Shown here: positions 18,026-27,063 of the stretch, piece after piece
How the letters are laid out: the number at the start of each line of letters is the position of its first letter
Numbering within the stretch: position 1 is the first letter of the stretch
DNA from: Chryseomicrobium sp. FSL W7-1435
GTDB taxonomy: Bacteria > Bacillota > Bacilli > Bacillales_A > Planococcaceae
Assembly (NCBI RefSeq): GCF_038595005.1
Contig: NZ_CP151997.1
Coordinates: forward strand, 1,798,001-1,862,000
Direction of reading: 5' to 3'
DNA length: 64,000 nucleotides
Notes under the pieces: model-generated
What the model saw: the letters and a program-made list of their open reading frames with translations, nothing else
What the model was told of the DNA's origin: nothing
Databases searched by the model: none
Made by a program: the position numbers and the translations under genes

Positions 18026-19270
18026 CTATAGTTGGTCTAACATCGTGCTCCACTCGGTTGCTTGGGGATCTAAAGAAAGTAACTGTTGAATCACAGTTTT
18101 GGCTTCATCGCGCTTTCCTTCTTCTAGTAAGAAGTATGCATATTTTTCAAGAAAATAGACATCTTCTTTTTGTTCAGTGTATGCGAGCTGATAGAACTCG
18201 TATGCTTGTGTGTAATTTTCAAGTTGATTATGACTTTCTGCTAAGTAAGGATAGAGTGATGACAGAATCGCACCATCAGTTTGCACGTCCTGGGCTAACT
18301 GAATAACTGCTTCATAATCTTCTTGATGCATGTGCACTTGTACCAAATGTAAAATTCCATCAATATATTCATGATCTAAAGCAATGGCCTGGCTAAAATA
18401 ATCTTGCGCTTTTTGTTGTAAACCCAGTTTTAAAGCTATTTTCCCCGCAAACAGATAATATTCTTTTTCAAACGAGTCTTTAGCGATTCCCTGTTCGATA
18501 CGCTCAAGTGCTTGTTCATTCTGCTCGAGCATGGCATAAGCTTGGGCCGAAAGCAAATAGGCTGAATAATAATCTGGATCTGCACCTAATACTTCATCCA
18601 GTTGGTTAATAGCTTCTTGGTACATTTGGGACTGGAATAATGCATAGCCATATTGGAACATCACATCAGGAGCTTCTCCTGCCTGTAGTGCTTCTTTAAA
18701 GTAAGGAATAGCCTCTTCATAAGCCGCTCCAGCTGAGTAAGTCTCTGCAAGCTTAAGAGCTAAATTGACATGCTGTAAGTCGTCCCGCAACGTCCACAAG
18801 TCTTCATATAGACGAGCCGCTTCTAAATAACGTCCTGTTTCCCTTTTCAATTCTGCTTTTGCTAGCTGGAGAATCGGTTCATTGGGAACTAGACGGGTTG
18901 CTTCATCAAGTTTTTGTTCAGCTACTTCGTATAAACCTGTCATTTGGTAATAGTCTGCCATAGCTAACAGCACTTGAGGGTAAGTATCAGAGTGAGAGGG
19001 CACTTGTTGAAGTAGCTCTAATGCGGAGTCTTCTTTGCCGACTTCAAACATCCAAAGCGCTTGATCAACCTTTAGTTGATCTTCTTCGGGAAATAAATAA
19101 GCAAGGTGTTCCAACATGCGAATAGCTTCTTCAACGAATCCATAAGCTGCAACATGTTCTGAAGTTTGATAAATTTCCTCTGGTTCAGCTGAGAGCAAGA
19201 ACGCTTCAAGCTGCGCTTGCCACTCTTCATTTCCCGTCTCAATTTGACGGAGAATTTCATTCATTTTCAT
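18026..19270 (-). CDS. ypiA: TPR-repeat protein YpiA
   Basis: 414 residues made of tandem tetratricopeptide-like helical pairs across the whole length (for example YQMTGLYEVAEQKLDEAT, DYYSAYLLSAQAYAMLEQNE). No signal peptide or membrane segment. ATG 19270 is chosen; a GTG three codons earlier and an ATG two codons later are alternatives. Probably a protein-interaction scaffold. The location between the aro genes and qcr is conserved in B. subtilis. Confidence 0.85.
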   Translation of the reverse strand: MKMNEILRQIETGNEEWQAQLEAFLLSAEPEEIYQTSEHVAAYGFVEEAIRMLEHLAYLFPEEDQLKVDQALWMFEVGKEDSALELLQQVPSHSDTYPQVLLAMADYYQMTGLYEVAEQKLDEATRLVPNEPILQLAKAELKRETGRYLEAARLYEDLWTLRDDLQHVNLALKLAETYSAGAAYEEAIPYFKEALQAGEAPDVMFQYGYALFQSQMYQEAINQLDEVLGADPDYYSAYLLSAQAYAMLEQNEQALERIEQGIAKDSFEKEYYLFAGKIALKLGLQQKAQDYFSQAIALDHEYIDGILHLVQVHMHQEDYEAVIQLAQDVQTDGAILSSLYPYLAESHNQLENYTQAYEFYQLAYTEQKEDVYFLEKYAYFLLEEGKRDEAKTVIQQLLSLDPQATEWSTMLDQL

Positions 19271-19317
19271 ATCAATCACTTCTTTCTTGTCCTTAGTTTA
19301 CACGAAATCGTTGAAAA

Positions 19318-19350
19318 CAAAAAGAAGACAGACTCTAGAGAGAGCCTGTC
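19318..19350 (-). terminator. Probable terminator at the aroA 3' end
   Basis: GACAG-G-CTCT pairs with AGAG-T-CTGTC on the minus strand, one mismatch in the stem, followed by TTCTTTTTG. The 5' arm overlaps the last aroA codons. Confidence 0.6.
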
Positions 19351-20624
19351 GTCAGTTCAGTTAGATGGTCAAAAAAAGTAGGGTAGCTAACAGCAATACA
19401 TTCAGGATTGTCTAACACAATAGCTTCAGAAGAAATAAGCGAAGCAATGGCCCCCATCATTCCAATACGGTGATCTCCGTATGTAGTAATGGTCCCGCCA
19501 TTTAGAGGTGTAGGTCCTGTTATGACCATTCCATCGTCAGTAGATTCAATCGAAGCACCTAACTTTTTAAGTTCAGTTACAACTGCATCGATTCGATTCG
19601 TCTCTTTTACTTTCAATTCTTCCGCATCTCGAATAATGGTCACCCCAGTTGCTTGAGTAGCTAAAAGAGCAATAATTGGAATCTCGTCAATCAAGCGTGG
19701 AATCATGTCACCACTGATTTCAGTGGACTTTAAAGTGCTTGAGCGAATTTCTAGAGTACCTAGTTCTTCGTGAGAACTAGAACTTGCCGCCATAATTTGA
19801 AGGTCGGCACCCATTTCTTTTAACACTTCAACAATGCCATCTCGAGTTGGATTCAAGCCAACATTATTCAAAATCACATGAGAGCCATTTGTGATTGCAC
19901 TTGCTACCAACCAAAATGCTGCAGAGGAGATATCCCCTGGTACTACAATGTGAGCAGGGGTCAACTTCTGACCGCCCTCTAATGATATACGATTTGCAGT
20001 TTGTTCTACTTTAACCCCAAAGTGTTGGAGCATCTTTTCAGTATGATTACGGGACTGTTCTTGTTCAGTAACATGTGTAGTCCCTTGTGCTCGAAGTGCA
20101 GCCAGTAAAATGGCAGACTTCACTTGAGCAGATGCGACAGGCATTAGATAATCAATTGCTTGTAATGTTTGCCCTTGAATGGCAAGTGGTGTGAAATTGC
20201 CATCTTGACGTCCAATTATTGATGCACCCATTAGTTTAAGAGGTGCCGTCACCCGCTTCATAGGACGCTTTTGAATCGACTCATCCCCAATCATAACGGT
20301 AGCAATTTCTGAAGAAGCTAAAACCCCCGCTAATAATCGAGTAGTGGTTCCAGAATTTCCTGTATACAAAATTGAATCCGGTTCATTCCACTCTTCAATT
20401 CCTTGACTGTTTACTGTGACCTGGTCGTCATCAACCGTGACCTCTACCCCAAACTTTCGGACACAGTCAATCGTGCTGAGACAATCGTCACTTTGCAAAA
20501 AGCCTTCAACGGTCGTCACGCCGTTAGCCATCGCACCAAATAAAATAGACCGGTGAGAAATAGACTTATCTCCTGGGATAGAAAGAGTTCCTTGTAAACT
20601 CCCCGTATAATGTAAACTCTTCAC
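19335..20624 (-). CDS. aroA: 3-phosphoshikimate 1-carboxyvinyltransferase (EPSP synthase)
   Basis: 429 residues. It adds enolpyruvyl from PEP to shikimate-3-phosphate. Motifs in order: GDKSISHR near the N-terminus, GNSGTTTRL near 92-100 (PEP site), DEIPIIALLA near 310-320 (catalytic Asp) and GDHRIGM near the C-terminus. The start is GTG 20624. The same gene is called aroE in older B. subtilis nomenclature. Last gene of the aromatic cluster. Confidence 0.96.
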   Translation of the reverse strand: MKSLHYTGSLQGTLSIPGDKSISHRSILFGAMANGVTTVEGFLQSDDCLSTIDCVRKFGVEVTVDDDQVTVNSQGIEEWNEPDSILYTGNSGTTTRLLAGVLASSEIATVMIGDESIQKRPMKRVTAPLKLMGASIIGRQDGNFTPLAIQGQTLQAIDYLMPVASAQVKSAILLAALRAQGTTHVTEQEQSRNHTEKMLQHFGVKVEQTANRISLEGGQKLTPAHIVVPGDISSAAFWLVASAITNGSHVILNNVGLNPTRDGIVEVLKEMGADLQIMAASSSSHEELGTLEIRSSTLKSTEISGDMIPRLIDEIPIIALLATQATGVTIIRDAEELKVKETNRIDAVVTELKKLGASIESTDDGMVITGPTPLNGGTITTYGDHRIGMMGAIASLISSEAIVLDNPECIAVSYPTFFDHLTELTTGSL

Positions 20625-20637
20625 ACAATCACTTCCC

Positions 20638-21726
20638 TTACGCTATATACGTTTCATAAGATGTTTCTTGATGAATACAGTCCATCGCTCGCTCGCGATC
20701 TTCATCTGACTGCATACTGATAACTAAAATACCAAACAAATCATCACGAGTCTCAATAATACGGATGTTTAGAATACTAATCTTGTGAGTTGCCAATAGA
20801 CCAGTCACTTCAGAAATCACACCTGGATAATCAGGGACATCTATGTAAAGGTCAAAGGTACTATACAATGCTCCTTGTGTGTGAATCGGCAACACATCAC
20901 GTTCTTGCTTCGCCACTACGTAATACTTTTCGATAGCCGTAGCATCACCTTTAGCAACCAACTCTCTCACACGTTGCATCTCTTCTAACCAACTATCTAA
21001 TTGATCCAAGAGTTGATCACGGTTTTGCAGTGTAATGTCTCTCCACATGACAGGATTTGCAGAAGCAATACGTGTTGTATCACGAAATCCTCCGGCTGCC
21101 AAACGCTTTGTCAGTGGGTTTTTTGATTTTGCTGCCAACTGGTGAACAAGAGAGGATGCCACAAGATGTGGGAAATGACTAACAGTGGCCGTCATCTCAT
21201 CATGCTCTTCAGCGGTCACTTCTACCACTTTAGCTTTAGTAGGAGCCAGGAGTTGTTTGAACGCCGCTAGTTGTTCTTTTGAACTTTTAGTAGAGGGACA
21301 TAAAACAAAATAAGCATTCTCGAACAGGTGCGCTCGCGCTGCTTCCACTCCACTTTTGTGGGAACCCGCCATTGGATGGCCACCGATAAATGGTAACTCC
21401 AATTCATTTGCCAAGTCGACAATCTCTTTTTTCGTACTTCCCGTGTCGACAATATAAGCATCTGGCTTCATCGTCCACTTATTAGCCTCTTGTAGCAATT
21501 CTTTTGTTGTATTGACCGGAGTCGCAAAAATCACGATGTCGGCTTCACGCACAGAGCGTGCAAGCGAGTAGGCCATTTCATCGATCACATCAAGTCTTCG
21601 TGCTGTTCGGACAGTATTGGCATCGACATCAAAACCAATTACATGACACTCTGGATTTCTCCGGAGAGCTAGCGATAAGCTTCCACCGATTAAACCAAGT
21701 CCGACGACAACTACTTTCGTTTTCAT
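20638..21726 (-). CDS. tyrA: Prephenate dehydrogenase with C-terminal ACT domain
   Basis: 362 residues from ATG 21726. Converts prephenate to 4-hydroxyphenylpyruvate for tyrosine. The NAD-binding start is GLGLIGGSLSLALRR, and the substrate-binding HPMAGSHKSGVEAA follows near 120. The C-terminal about 75 residues are an ACT regulatory domain (YIDVPDYPGVISEV, ISILNIRIIETRDD), suggesting amino-acid feedback. A GTG at 21735 is a possible but worse start. Confidence 0.94.
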   Translation of the reverse strand: MKTKVVVVGLGLIGGSLSLALRRNPECHVIGFDVDANTVRTARRLDVIDEMAYSLARSVREADIVIFATPVNTTKELLQEANKWTMKPDAYIVDTGSTKKEIVDLANELELPFIGGHPMAGSHKSGVEAARAHLFENAYFVLCPSTKSSKEQLAAFKQLLAPTKAKVVEVTAEEHDEMTATVSHFPHLVASSLVHQLAAKSKNPLTKRLAAGGFRDTTRIASANPVMWRDITLQNRDQLLDQLDSWLEEMQRVRELVAKGDATAIEKYYVVAKQERDVLPIHTQGALYSTFDLYIDVPDYPGVISEVTGLLATHKISILNIRIIETRDDLFGILVISMQSDEDRERAMDCIHQETSYETYIA

Positions 21727-21731
21727 TTCCC

Positions 21732-22829
21732 TCACACTTCCTGTTTTAAAACTAGGTGCTCCAACTCATTTAAGAGTCCTTCATTTTGTTCCGGTGTTCC
21801 AATTGTGATGCGCAATGTTCCAGGAAGGCCAAGTGCGTTACCACTTCGTACAATGTAGCCTTTAGACATCAAGTACTGGAATGCTTCATCACTGTCTTGT
21901 TGAATGTCAATCAATATAAAGTTTGTCTGCGTTGGGTAATAGCTTAGACCGTGTTTGTCACAGAACGCTACGTAGCGCTGTTTTTCTTGTTTATTTTGTT
22001 CAATTGTATACGTAATAAACTGCTGGTCTTGAAGTGCCACTTGTGCCACGTCTTGACTTAGTGTTGTATTGTTGAATGGTTCACGAGTCGGCTCTAACTG
22101 CGCAATCACTTGTTCTGAACCAATTCCGTATCCTATACGGAAAGCTGCTAATCCGTATGCTTTTGAGAATGTTCGTAAAATCAAGAGGTTCGGAAATTCC
22201 TCAAGCCATTGTAGTGGATTGATATAGTCTTCTGAGTCCACATATTCGAAATACGCTTCATCCAAGACGACAAGAACATCGTTTGGAGCTTTTTGAAGGA
22301 ATGAATAAATAGCGGAAGAAGGCGTCAATGAACCGGTTGGATTATTCGGATTACAGATCCACACGACTGCTGTTTGATCTGTTACTTTTTGAAGCATCGT
22401 CTCTAAATCGTGTGTGCCATCTTCTTTCAACGGAACTGCAATGAAGTCCGCTCCTTCAATCTTTGCATTGTGTGCATATTGGCTGAACGTGATATCTGCC
22501 GCAATCGTGTTCACTTCAGGTGATAATAATGCACGAGCAACAAGTAAAATCACTTCATCCGAACCGTTTCCAAAGATCAGTTGTGTAGGTTTCACAGTTA
22601 AGTGTTCGGCAACTGCATCACGAATCGTTTGCGCATACCCGTCTGGATAGAGAGCAAAATCAATAGATTGTGTGGCCAAATACTCACGTACTTTTGGAGA
22701 TGATCCAAGAGGATTTTCATTAGAGGCTAATTTAATAACTTGATTTAGACCGAATTGCTTTTTCACCTCTTCCATAGTTCTGCCTGGTTTATATGCCTGT
22801 AAACCCGCTAATTGCTTTTTAAACTTCAA
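21732..22829 (-). CDS. hisC: Histidinol-phosphate / aromatic amino acid aminotransferase
   Basis: 365-residue PLP fold-type I enzyme. Landmarks: SNENPLG, NPNNPTG, DEAYFEYVDSED, and the PLP lysine in TFSKAYGLAAFRIGYG. In B. subtilis the enzyme serves both histidine and tyrosine/phenylalanine synthesis. Its place between aroH and tyrA, away from the other his genes, supports the aromatic role here too. Confidence 0.94.
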   Translation of the reverse strand: MKFKKQLAGLQAYKPGRTMEEVKKQFGLNQVIKLASNENPLGSSPKVREYLATQSIDFALYPDGYAQTIRDAVAEHLTVKPTQLIFGNGSDEVILLVARALLSPEVNTIAADITFSQYAHNAKIEGADFIAVPLKEDGTHDLETMLQKVTDQTAVVWICNPNNPTGSLTPSSAIYSFLQKAPNDVLVVLDEAYFEYVDSEDYINPLQWLEEFPNLLILRTFSKAYGLAAFRIGYGIGSEQVIAQLEPTREPFNNTTLSQDVAQVALQDQQFITYTIEQNKQEKQRYVAFCDKHGLSYYPTQTNFILIDIQQDSDEAFQYLMSKGYIVRSGNALGLPGTLRITIGTPEQNEGLLNELEHLVLKQEV

Positions 22830-22838
22830 TGCAATTCC

Positions 22839-23204
22839 TCATTTCTTCACTAAGTCTGGGCGCAATGTCACTGCCTCATTCAAGTATATATGTTCTACTT
22901 GGTTTTGAGCTACTGTTGTATTGACATGCATCATTATTCGAATGCATCGTGGCAGACTCTCGGCAACGGACATTTCATGCATGCACATAACCGGTACATA
23001 CTCCCACCCTTTGATCGTTCGTACAGCTTTTGCTGGAAAAGCTGAAATGACATCAGGGGTTGTGGAAATAATAACAGACGCCACATCCTCGGCTTGAATA
23101 GCATTTGCGCGTGCCATTTCCATCGCAAGCTCTTGAGTAGCGATAAGAATTTGGTCGGCCTGATCAACTGGGATTGTAGTTGCTCCTCGCACTCCTCGTA
23201 TCAT
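22839..23204 (-). CDS. aroH: Chorismate mutase (AroH type)
   Basis: 121-residue monofunctional chorismate mutase of the trimeric AroH class. The N-terminal IRGVRGATTI carries the catalytic Arg; FPAKAVR, YVPVMCMHEM and CIRIMMHV follow the B. subtilis enzyme closely. It converts chorismate to prephenate for TyrA. The start overlaps the aroB stop (ATGA) after a GAGGAGG site. In B. subtilis trpEDCFBA follow; here hisC follows directly. Confidence 0.95.
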   Translation of the reverse strand: MIRGVRGATTIPVDQADQILIATQELAMEMARANAIQAEDVASVIISTTPDVISAFPAKAVRTIKGWEYVPVMCMHEMSVAESLPRCIRIMMHVNTTVAQNQVEHIYLNEAVTLRPDLVKK

Positions 23205-24268
23205 GTTCGCTCCTCCTCTACTAAGTTCACTAAACGGTCATGTGCCATTCGAATCGCTTCTTCATGTACGATAGCCACATAGGGCTCACCGATGTCATGC
23301 AAAAGTACAAACTGAATGTCACTGCCGCTATTTTTTTTGTCTTTTTTGATATACGTTAAGATTTCTTCTATAGGAAATTGGCGTACAGCATCTACTGGAT
23401 AGCCAAGCTTAGAAAGCTGCTTGAACCAGTTGGATGCAAGCTCGGGAAGTCCACTCAAGTAAAATGTCATGACAAGTCCAATGGCAACGGCTTCTCCATG
23501 CTTTAACCGGCCGAACCCGGCAAGAGCTTCTAACGCATGACCATACGTATGACCAAGGTTGAGATACTTGCGCACGGATGTTTCTTTTTCGTCTTGTTCG
23601 ACAATTTTCGCTTTTACTTGGATGCCTTTTGCGAGCTCAGACTGCCAATCTAGACTTCGCAATTTTGTGATGGAAGTAACCGACTGAAGCTCATTCGCCC
23701 ATACCGCATCTGAAAGAAACGCGTGTTTGATGACCTCTGAGAACCCAGAGCGCACTTCACTATCCGGCAGCGTTGCTAAAAACTTTGGGTCATACAGAAC
23801 ACCGAGTGGTTGATGAAACGCACCAATCATGTTCTTTCCGAGACTATGGTTAATGCCAGTCTTTCCTCCAACAGCACTGTCATGTGCAAGAATAGTCGTA
23901 GGGATTTGAATAAAAGGGATACCTCTCATATAAGTCGCCGCAACAAAACCAGCAAAGTCCCCAATAGCCCCTCCGCCGAACGCAAGAATCACGGACTTTC
24001 TTGAGACATTGTTCTCAAGCAAGAATGTCATTGATTGCTCATAGCTTACTAGCGTTTTTGTGGACTCTCCTGAACGAACAAGGTGTAGGTTGAAGTCAAC
24101 GTCAAGTTGTTCTCTAAATTCTTCGCCATGAAGCGTCCAGACATGCTGATCGGCAAATACAACCAATTGATCATAGTCAGTAGGCAATACTTTAGAAATC
24201 GATTGAAGAGCCCCTTGCATTAAAATCACGGGATAAGAAGTGTTCGTAGTGTGAATGGTTAGTTCCAT
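23201..24268 (-). CDS. aroB: 3-dehydroquinate synthase
   Basis: 355 residues. Cyclises DAHP to 3-dehydroquinate using NAD and a divalent metal. Signature regions: FGGGAIGDFAGFVAATYMRG, PTTILAHDSAVGGKTGINH, and the metal-binding GHTYGHALEALAGFG with HGEAVAIG. Second gene of the aroC-aroB-aroH-hisC-tyrA-aroA unit, 1 bp from aroC. Confidence 0.96.
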   Translation of the reverse strand: MELTIHTTNTSYPVILMQGALQSISKVLPTDYDQLVVFADQHVWTLHGEEFREQLDVDFNLHLVRSGESTKTLVSYEQSMTFLLENNVSRKSVILAFGGGAIGDFAGFVAATYMRGIPFIQIPTTILAHDSAVGGKTGINHSLGKNMIGAFHQPLGVLYDPKFLATLPDSEVRSGFSEVIKHAFLSDAVWANELQSVTSITKLRSLDWQSELAKGIQVKAKIVEQDEKETSVRKYLNLGHTYGHALEALAGFGRLKHGEAVAIGLVMTFYLSGLPELASNWFKQLSKLGYPVDAVRQFPIEEILTYIKKDKKNSGSDIQFVLLHDIGEPYVAIVHEEAIRMAHDRLVNLVEEERT

Positions 24269-24269
24269 T

Positions 24270-25442
24270 TTAAAACTCCTTTGCAGCCTTACGACGCTCG
24301 TTAACAGCAGTTCGCAATTGATCTAAGTGATCTGCAGGGAACGTATCTAGAAGTGCCTGAGCGACTTCCCAAGCAATCACATGCTCTGCTACAACAGAAG
24401 CTGCTGGTACGGCACATGCATCTGAACGTTCGATACTTGCTTTGAATACTTCTTTTGTATCAATATCCACACTTTCAAGGGGTTTGTATAAAGTCGGGAT
24501 TGGCTTCATCACGCCTCTTACGACAAGAGGCATACCTGTTGACATGCCACCTTCTGTTCCGCCAAGACGATTCGTTTCACGCGTATAGCCTTCCTGCTCG
24601 TTGTAACGAATTTGATCATGCACTTGACTACCTGGAAGGTTGGCCATTTCAAATCCAAGACCGAGCTCCACACCTTTAAATGCATTGATACTCATCATTG
24701 CAAACGCAAGACGGGCATCGAGTTTACGATCGTAATGGACGTAGCTTCCAACACCTGGAGGCATTCCCGTAACACGAACTTCAACGACCCCACCGATTGT
24801 ATCTCCTGCCTTTTTCGCAGCATCAATGGCTGAAACCATTTCTTTTGATACTTCTTCGTCTAGGCAATAGACCGGATTGGCTGCTGCACGTTCCGCAATT
24901 TCAGAAGCCTGTAGCGCTTCTGGTATCGAACGGTCTGCATGAATACCACCAATTGTTGTCACATAAGCCGTCACGTGAATATCTAATTGTTCTAGTAGTT
25001 GTTTTGCTAGTGCGCCAGCAGCTACCCGCACAGTTGTTTCACGTGCAGAAGAACGTTCAAGTACATTGCGTAAATCGCGGTGGTTGTATTTTATTCCACC
25101 AACAAGATCTGCATGCCCTGGGCGGGGGCGTGAAATTTGTCGCTTGACCTCTGCATCATCTTCCGGAGGTTCAATACCCATGATGTGTGTCCAGTGCTTC
25201 CAGTCATCGTTTGTGACTTGCAGACAGATGGGAGAACCTAAAGATTTCCCATGACGAACACCTGCAGTTATTTCGACTAAATCTTTTTCAATTTGCATGC
25301 GGCGTCCACGTCCATGACCGCCTTGGCGTCTGCGCAATGAATCATTTAGTTTTTCAATTGAAATCTCAAGTTGTGAAGGCAACCCTTCGACAATAGTTGT
25401 TAGTTGAGGTCCATGAGACTCTCCAGCAGTTAAGTAACGCAA
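24270..25442 (-). CDS. aroC: Chorismate synthase
   Basis: 390 residues. Converts EPSP to chorismate with reduced FMN. Family motifs: [10 protein letters not shown] at the N-terminus, [10 protein letters not shown] and [14 protein letters not shown] in the core, and [10 protein letters not shown] toward the C-terminus. The start is an uncommon TTG at 25442 ([11 protein letters not shown]), supported by AAGGGAG 9 nt upstream; there is no alternative start upstream. Called aroF in B. subtilis. First gene of the cluster. Confidence 0.96.
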   Translation of the reverse strand: MRYLTAGESHGPQLTTIVEGLPSQLEISIEKLNDSLRRRQGGHGRGRRMQIEKDLVEITAGVRHGKSLGSPICLQVTNDDWKHWTHIMGIEPPEDDAEVKRQISRPRPGHADLVGGIKYNHRDLRNVLERSSARETTVRVAAGALAKQLLEQLDIHVTAYVTTIGGIHADRSIPEALQASEIAERAAANPVYCLDEEVSKEMVSAIDAAKKAGDTIGGVVEVRVTGMPPGVGSYVHYDRKLDARLAFAMMSINAFKGVELGLGFEMANLPGSQVHDQIRYNEQEGYTRETNRLGGTEGGMSTGMPLVVRGVMKPIPTLYKPLESVDIDTKEVFKASIERSDACAVPAASVVAEHVIAWEVAQALLDTFPADHLDQLRTAVNERRKAAKEF

Positions 25443-25483
25443 AATAACTTTCTCCCTTCAACGTGCTAAAGTATATGTTTTTC

Positions 25484-25512
25484 ACTATACCACAATCATA
25501 CGTGAATCTGAA
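25484..25512 (-). promoter_or_regulatory. Probable sigmaA promoter of the aro cluster
   Basis: On the minus strand there is -35 TTCAGA (25507-25512), a 17-bp spacer and -10 TATAGT (25484-25489), about 42 bp before the aroC TTG start. Confidence 0.5.
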
Positions 25513-26004
25513 ATGGTGTACACCTAGAAAATTAGAAAGTCTAATTAAATGATAAGGACAGGACCAAGAACTTCTTCTAATCCTGATGCATCTTACGAAG
25601 CTTGACTTTAAGTTCAAATTAAGAACGAAAAGGACTGGGCCCGCTCTGTTCGAGCGGGCCCAGCGCGAATCTACTTAGTTCGAGCTTACACAAGCTTCTC
25701 CAGTTGAACCCTGCTAGTTGAAGTTCTTTTTTTCAGGAAGTGGTAGCTTGCAACGTCTTCGTGTCGGCTCTGCCTCTATTGGTGCATCTACTTTTACAGC
25801 TTGCTCGAGTTTAAAAGTTAGAAAATCGCTGCGCTAACGCGAGGCTCGATTAAGCTTGTGAACATTCACTGTTTAGGTCAGCGAGATTGCCGATCATTGC
25901 TTTTTTAAGTACAAATTCTTTATTACTTTAAGCCCTTACTAGAAAGATCTTGAGCATTTAAAGTGGTTTAGTCTCAAAGAATGTTCGTCACAATCGTTTT
26001 CTCA
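25513..26004. other. Gene-free region with a GC-rich hairpin, function unknown
   Basis: No credible coding region. A perfect 12-bp inverted repeat CTGGGCCCGCTC/GAGCGGGCCCAG (25635-25646 and 25652-25663, 5-nt loop) stands out in an AT-rich surrounding but lacks a T-run next to it. Downstream there are short inverted repeats built from TCGAG and AAGCTT words up to about 25880. I do not recognise the rest. It lies between the divergent ends of two minus-strand units (upstream of aroC, downstream of ndk). Confidence 0.5.
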
Positions 26005-26187
26005 CTCATGAATTATTTAATCAATCATCAGAATGGATTATTCACTCATCAAAATGGGTTTAGCCATCATCACTACGCAATATTCGCTCATCACGGATTT
26101 ACCCGATCATCAAAATTGGTTAATCACTCATCAGAATTACTTAATCGCTCATCAGATTCAATTTATCGCTCATCACGGATTTAACTT
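26005..26187 (+). repeat. Phased heptamer array, locus 1 (ATCATCA/CTCATCA, 21-21-21-19 bp)
   Basis: Nine heptamers of the form [AC]TCATCA (the first reads CTCATGA) begin at 26005, 26024, 26045, 26066, 26087, 26106, 26127, 26148 and 26169. The steps are 19, 21, 21, 21, 19, 21, 21, 21. The sequence between heptamers is AT-rich and variable, but the units just before each 19-bp step and at the array end share a CACGGATTTA core. The last heptamer begins 34 bp before the 152-bp hairpin element. See the matching array at 42339-42584. Confidence 0.9.
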
Positions 26188-26202
26188 CACTGCATTATCG
26201 AT

Positions 26203-26354
26203 TTGAAATCCCGGAAGCCAGGTTACCATTTCCCAGGCCAGCTGAGTTTTACCGAGACCCGGCAACGCAGCCGAAAGCGCTCTTCTTTCGGCTGACGTGG
26301 GGAGGCTCGCAGAAACTCACCTAGGAAATGGTGTTCTGGGTGGAGGGATTTCAA
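26203..26354 (+). repeat. 152-bp nested hairpin element, copy 1
   Basis: The ends are TTGAAATCCC and GGGATTTCAA, a perfect 10-bp inverted repeat. Inside, CCAG/CTGG, CCATTTCC/GGAAATGG, TGAGTTT/AAACTCA and CGAG/CTCG pair in nested order, down to an apical stem AGCCGAAAG/CTTTCGGCT with a 7-nt loop. The second copy at 42600-42751 has exactly the same length and the same orientation. It is non-coding. Confidence 0.9.
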
Positions 26355-26510
26355 ATTCCACTAAAATTGATTGTGACCTTTTTTACGCCATCTGAATTAG
26401 GCTGAGCACTATCAATTCAACTAAAGTGTCATTATTCAGGTTAATGAGTATAGACCTGCAGAAAACCTCTTATGAAAAAGCGACTATAATTGAGGGATTT
26501 CAAATCATAC

Positions 26511-26540
26511 GAAAAAAAGACACCCAAAAGGATGTCTTTT
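26511..26540 (-). terminator. Terminator after ndk
   Basis: On the minus strand AAAAGACA-TCC pairs with GGG-TGTCTTTT around TTTT, followed by a T-run. It starts 8 bp past the ndk stop codon. Confidence 0.8.
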
Positions 26541-26547
26541 AATTGGA

Positions 26548-26994
26548 TTAGTTAATCCAGTCGTTTGATGATTTTGTGTAAGTAACTAATTCTTCTTGTT
26601 TGAAGAATAAACCAATTTCACGCTCAGCAGACTCAGCAGAATCTGAACCATGAATGATGTTTTTCCCAACAGTTACAGCGAAATCTCCGCGTACAGTACC
26701 AGGAGCAGAATCTTTAGGGTTTGTAGCACCCATCATAAGACGTGCAGTTGAGATAGCGTTTTCGCCTTCCCATACCATAGCAAATACTGGACCTGAAGTG
26801 ATGAACTCAACAAGCTCTCCGAAGAATGGGCGCTCTTTATGCTCGCCGTAATGCTCTTTTGCAAGTTCAGTTGGGATTTGCATTAATTTTGCTCCAACAA
26901 GTTGGAATCCTTTTTTCTCAAAACGGCCAACGATTTCACCAATTAGGTTACGTTGAACGCCATCAGGTTTTACCATTAAAAATGTTTTTTCCAT
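26548..26994 (-). CDS. ndk: Nucleoside diphosphate kinase
   Basis: 148 residues. Transfers the gamma phosphate between nucleoside di- and triphosphates through phospho-His. The active-site His is H115 in NIIHGSDS; the N-terminal [18 protein letters not shown] and the RGDFAV segment are typical. Next to hepT as in B. subtilis, but cheR, which follows ndk there, is absent here. Confidence 0.96.
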   Translation of the reverse strand: MEKTFLMVKPDGVQRNLIGEIVGRFEKKGFQLVGAKLMQIPTELAKEHYGEHKERPFFGELVEFITSGPVFAMVWEGENAISTARLMMGATNPKDSAPGTVRGDFAVTVGKNIIHGSDSAESAEREIGLFFKQEELVTYTKSSNDWIN

Positions 26995-27063
26995 TTTAGT
27001 CGCTCCTTAGAATATCAAGTTTCACACGTTTAAAATCGTACCACTGCCCACTCAAAAGTTCAA

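Noticed and set aside
25366-25617. 83-residue minus-strand open frame overlapping the aroC start
   Set aside because: Its start region covers the aro promoter, composition is unlike a protein and no ribosome site is present.
25981-26184. 67-residue plus-strand open frame rich in His and Ser across the heptamer array
   Set aside because: It is translation of the repeated ATCATCA words. The 19-bp steps shift the frame, the sister array at 42339-42584 has no matching frame, and no ribosome site precedes it.
26203-26354. SAM-I riboswitch or T-box, because of a GAGACCCGGCAACGCAG segment
   Set aside because: Other SAM-I blocks (the AGGTGCTAATTCC-type J3/4-P4 region) and T-box TGGNACCGCG are missing, and the element is a simple nested hairpin that precedes no related gene.
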